Origin: Dolomedes plantarius | Taxonomy: Eukaryota; Arthropoda; Arachnida; Araneae; Dolomedidae | Length of the DNA: 64,000 nt | NCBI GenBank assembly: GCA_907164885.2 | Contig: OU015498.1 | Span: forward strand, 86,573,142 to 86,637,141 | Reading direction: 5' to 3' | Shown here: positions 62,606-64,000 of the stretch, piece by piece | Layout: each line of letters opens with the position of its first letter | How positions within the stretch are numbered: the first letter of the stretch is position 1 | The notes under the pieces: model-generated | The model's database searches: none | What the model saw: only the letters and a program-made list of their open reading frames with translations | Told to the model about the DNA's origin: nothing | Made by a program: the position numbers and the translations under genes

Positions 62606-64000
62606 CTACCCATAATTGCATTTATGCATTCAAATTTCATTCCTTCTTCAATAACTGCTCTAGAATACGACAGGAATTTAACTGATATAAATACTTATGA
62701 ACTAAGTAGGATTAAATGTTTGACGTTAAAGATTTCATATGCTTTTATTCAAATAATTAAAATAGAACTCTATGCAAAATTTAATAGATCAATCCTAATG
62801 TTTTCAGTTAATGCTTCATTCAGTTAGACGAGAAAACAGTCTCCCAATCTTAACAATTGTCATTCATTTATATCTTTTAAAATCACCCAATATTAGACTA
62901 GTAAAACTGTACATTTTTAGCATTGATTTTCTATAATTTTTGAAGAAAAAAAAGAAATAATAACAGTATGAAGCTATCTTCTTTCAATTCCGATACAGAT
63001 GTAAAAAGTAAAGTGAAAAATATTAAATAAAAAATACTATAAATTCTTTATGCATATATATTTTAAATTTTGCCTTCCTTTCTCAAAGAAATTGAAAAGA
63101 AACTATGAGAAGCAATAATTTTAGGATAGAGGTCCCACACGTTTAAAGTTTTTTTTTTTTTTTTACTCTCTTCAGTTCTACATTTCTTCCACTTTACTTG
63201 AAATTCACACGCACACAGCAGAAGAAAAAAAAAGGCAAGAAAAAAAAAATCGTTCTTAATTTTTTCTCTGAGGGCCCACAAAGTCATATATTCATGGGCA
63301 CATGCAATGTTTATCACCACGTTTTTAAGGTTTGAAAAGCGATTTCCGGGATATAATGATACCTTCCTCAGAATAACGAAGGAACAAAAAAACGGCCGGT
63401 AAAAAAAAAACCAACTTCCCAGATTAAGCAGTGATAGATTACAAAATGATGATTCTAATGTCATTCATGGGAATTCTGAAGATCATGCCCGCGCCCACTT
63501 TTAAGCCAATCATTCTACATTTTTTCAGTCGGAAGGACTTTTTAGAGCAATAGGCCGGACCTTGTAGTGATCTATTCCCGCATATGTGTACACATATACA
63601 CGTGCTTCTCGGAGGGCTAGAAGCGGCAAAGCGTCTACCATTTGTGAACTTTGACAATGCCCAGTAATAATGGCCCATGTAAATCGTTCCTTGCGTTGAC
63701 ATAACGTTACCAATCCCCTAAACTCCACTGTTTAGCTTTTCTATTCAGATCCTTTAAGCTTCCGCCTTAAACCGCTTTATATAGAATGTCTCCCAAACTG
63801 CTTTAGATATCATATTTTTTTTTGGGGTGCCATTATTCGTGACTTTTTTCTCTATATATTTTTCGATAGGTTAGGTTTTTTTAATGCAGGTTTAAATATA
63901 GTTTATTCCATTTTTTCCTGCGCATGCGCCCCGACCTTTTTTTTTCCCTTTTTCAACCTCTACCCCGAGTCTGGGGAAAGAGCCACAAAAGCGTTTTTTT
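62606..64000. other. Unique sequence to window end
   Basis: AT-rich to about 63060, then GC-richer with A and T runs. Minus frames 63063-63464 (133 codons), 63439-63702 and 63525-63728 overlap in different frames and match nothing recognised; lysine and phenylalanine runs in the longest come from homopolymers. Confidence 0.4.

Noticed and set aside
63063..63464. 133-codon minus-strand frame
   Set aside because: Rich in F and K from T and A runs; no domain, no neighbouring exon, and other frames overlap it.

Overview
This window reads as non-coding, repeat-rich nuclear DNA of an animal. It is AT-rich and has no recognisable protein-coding gene, no rRNA and no intact tRNA. None of the translated open frames matches a family I know. 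The longest ones either cross (TA)n tracts (IYIYIY peptides) or lie in GC-richer unique blocks where both strands happen to be open. The tRNA-derived SINEs, the TIR elements with 8-bp or TTAA target duplications, and the dense (TA)n/(CA)n microsatellites fit an arthropod. A chelicerate such as a spider is my best guess from memory of similar repeats, but the sequence alone does not prove it.

The visible content is mobile-element debris. (1) A family with subterminal inverted repeats, a 3' hairpin and a microsatellite centre, like Helentron-associated elements, has copies at 4679-4904, 5890-6929 (minus) and 12802-13146. The first two face each other across about 1 kb of single-copy-looking DNA. 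(2) A roughly 700-bp repeat next to (TA)n and GTCA-type tracts lies inside the second of those copies and again at 47253-47965. (3) Two non-autonomous hAT elements with 8-bp target duplications lie at 2344-2815 and 23947-24682. (4) A second 8-bp-duplication family (TIR CATAGGCGTAGCG) lies at 26891-27317 and 51658-52094. (5) TTAA-flanked piggyBac-like MITEs lie at 32681-32888, 49172-49574 and 58930-59106, with a half copy near 385-454. (6) Two short CAGTGCCGTAACTAG elements sit inside (TA)n tracts at 34564-34730 and 54285-54445. (7) A 247-bp near-palindrome lies at 11186-11432, and a TIR element with 35-bp arms at 42270-42525. (8) Five tRNA-derived SINE copies lie at about 21620-22024, 50036-50302, 52440-52592, 52745-53040 and 53118-53320.

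About thirty (TA)n or mixed TA/CA/GT tracts punctuate the window, many of them inside or at the edge of the elements above. A tandem array of five 109-149 bp units, each carrying a hairpin, lies at 37911-38544.

Between the repeats are blocks of more complex, GC-richer unique sequence, for example 3040-3900, 18580-19150, 20480-21010, 22620-23620, 27900-28700, 30440-31400, 50460-51640, 57580-58260 and 60820-61700. Several contain homeodomain-type TAATTA, POU octamer, TCF and SOX-like motifs. They could be conserved regulatory elements in a gene desert or a very long intron, but only a cross-species alignment can decide that. No set of genes acting together can be described here.
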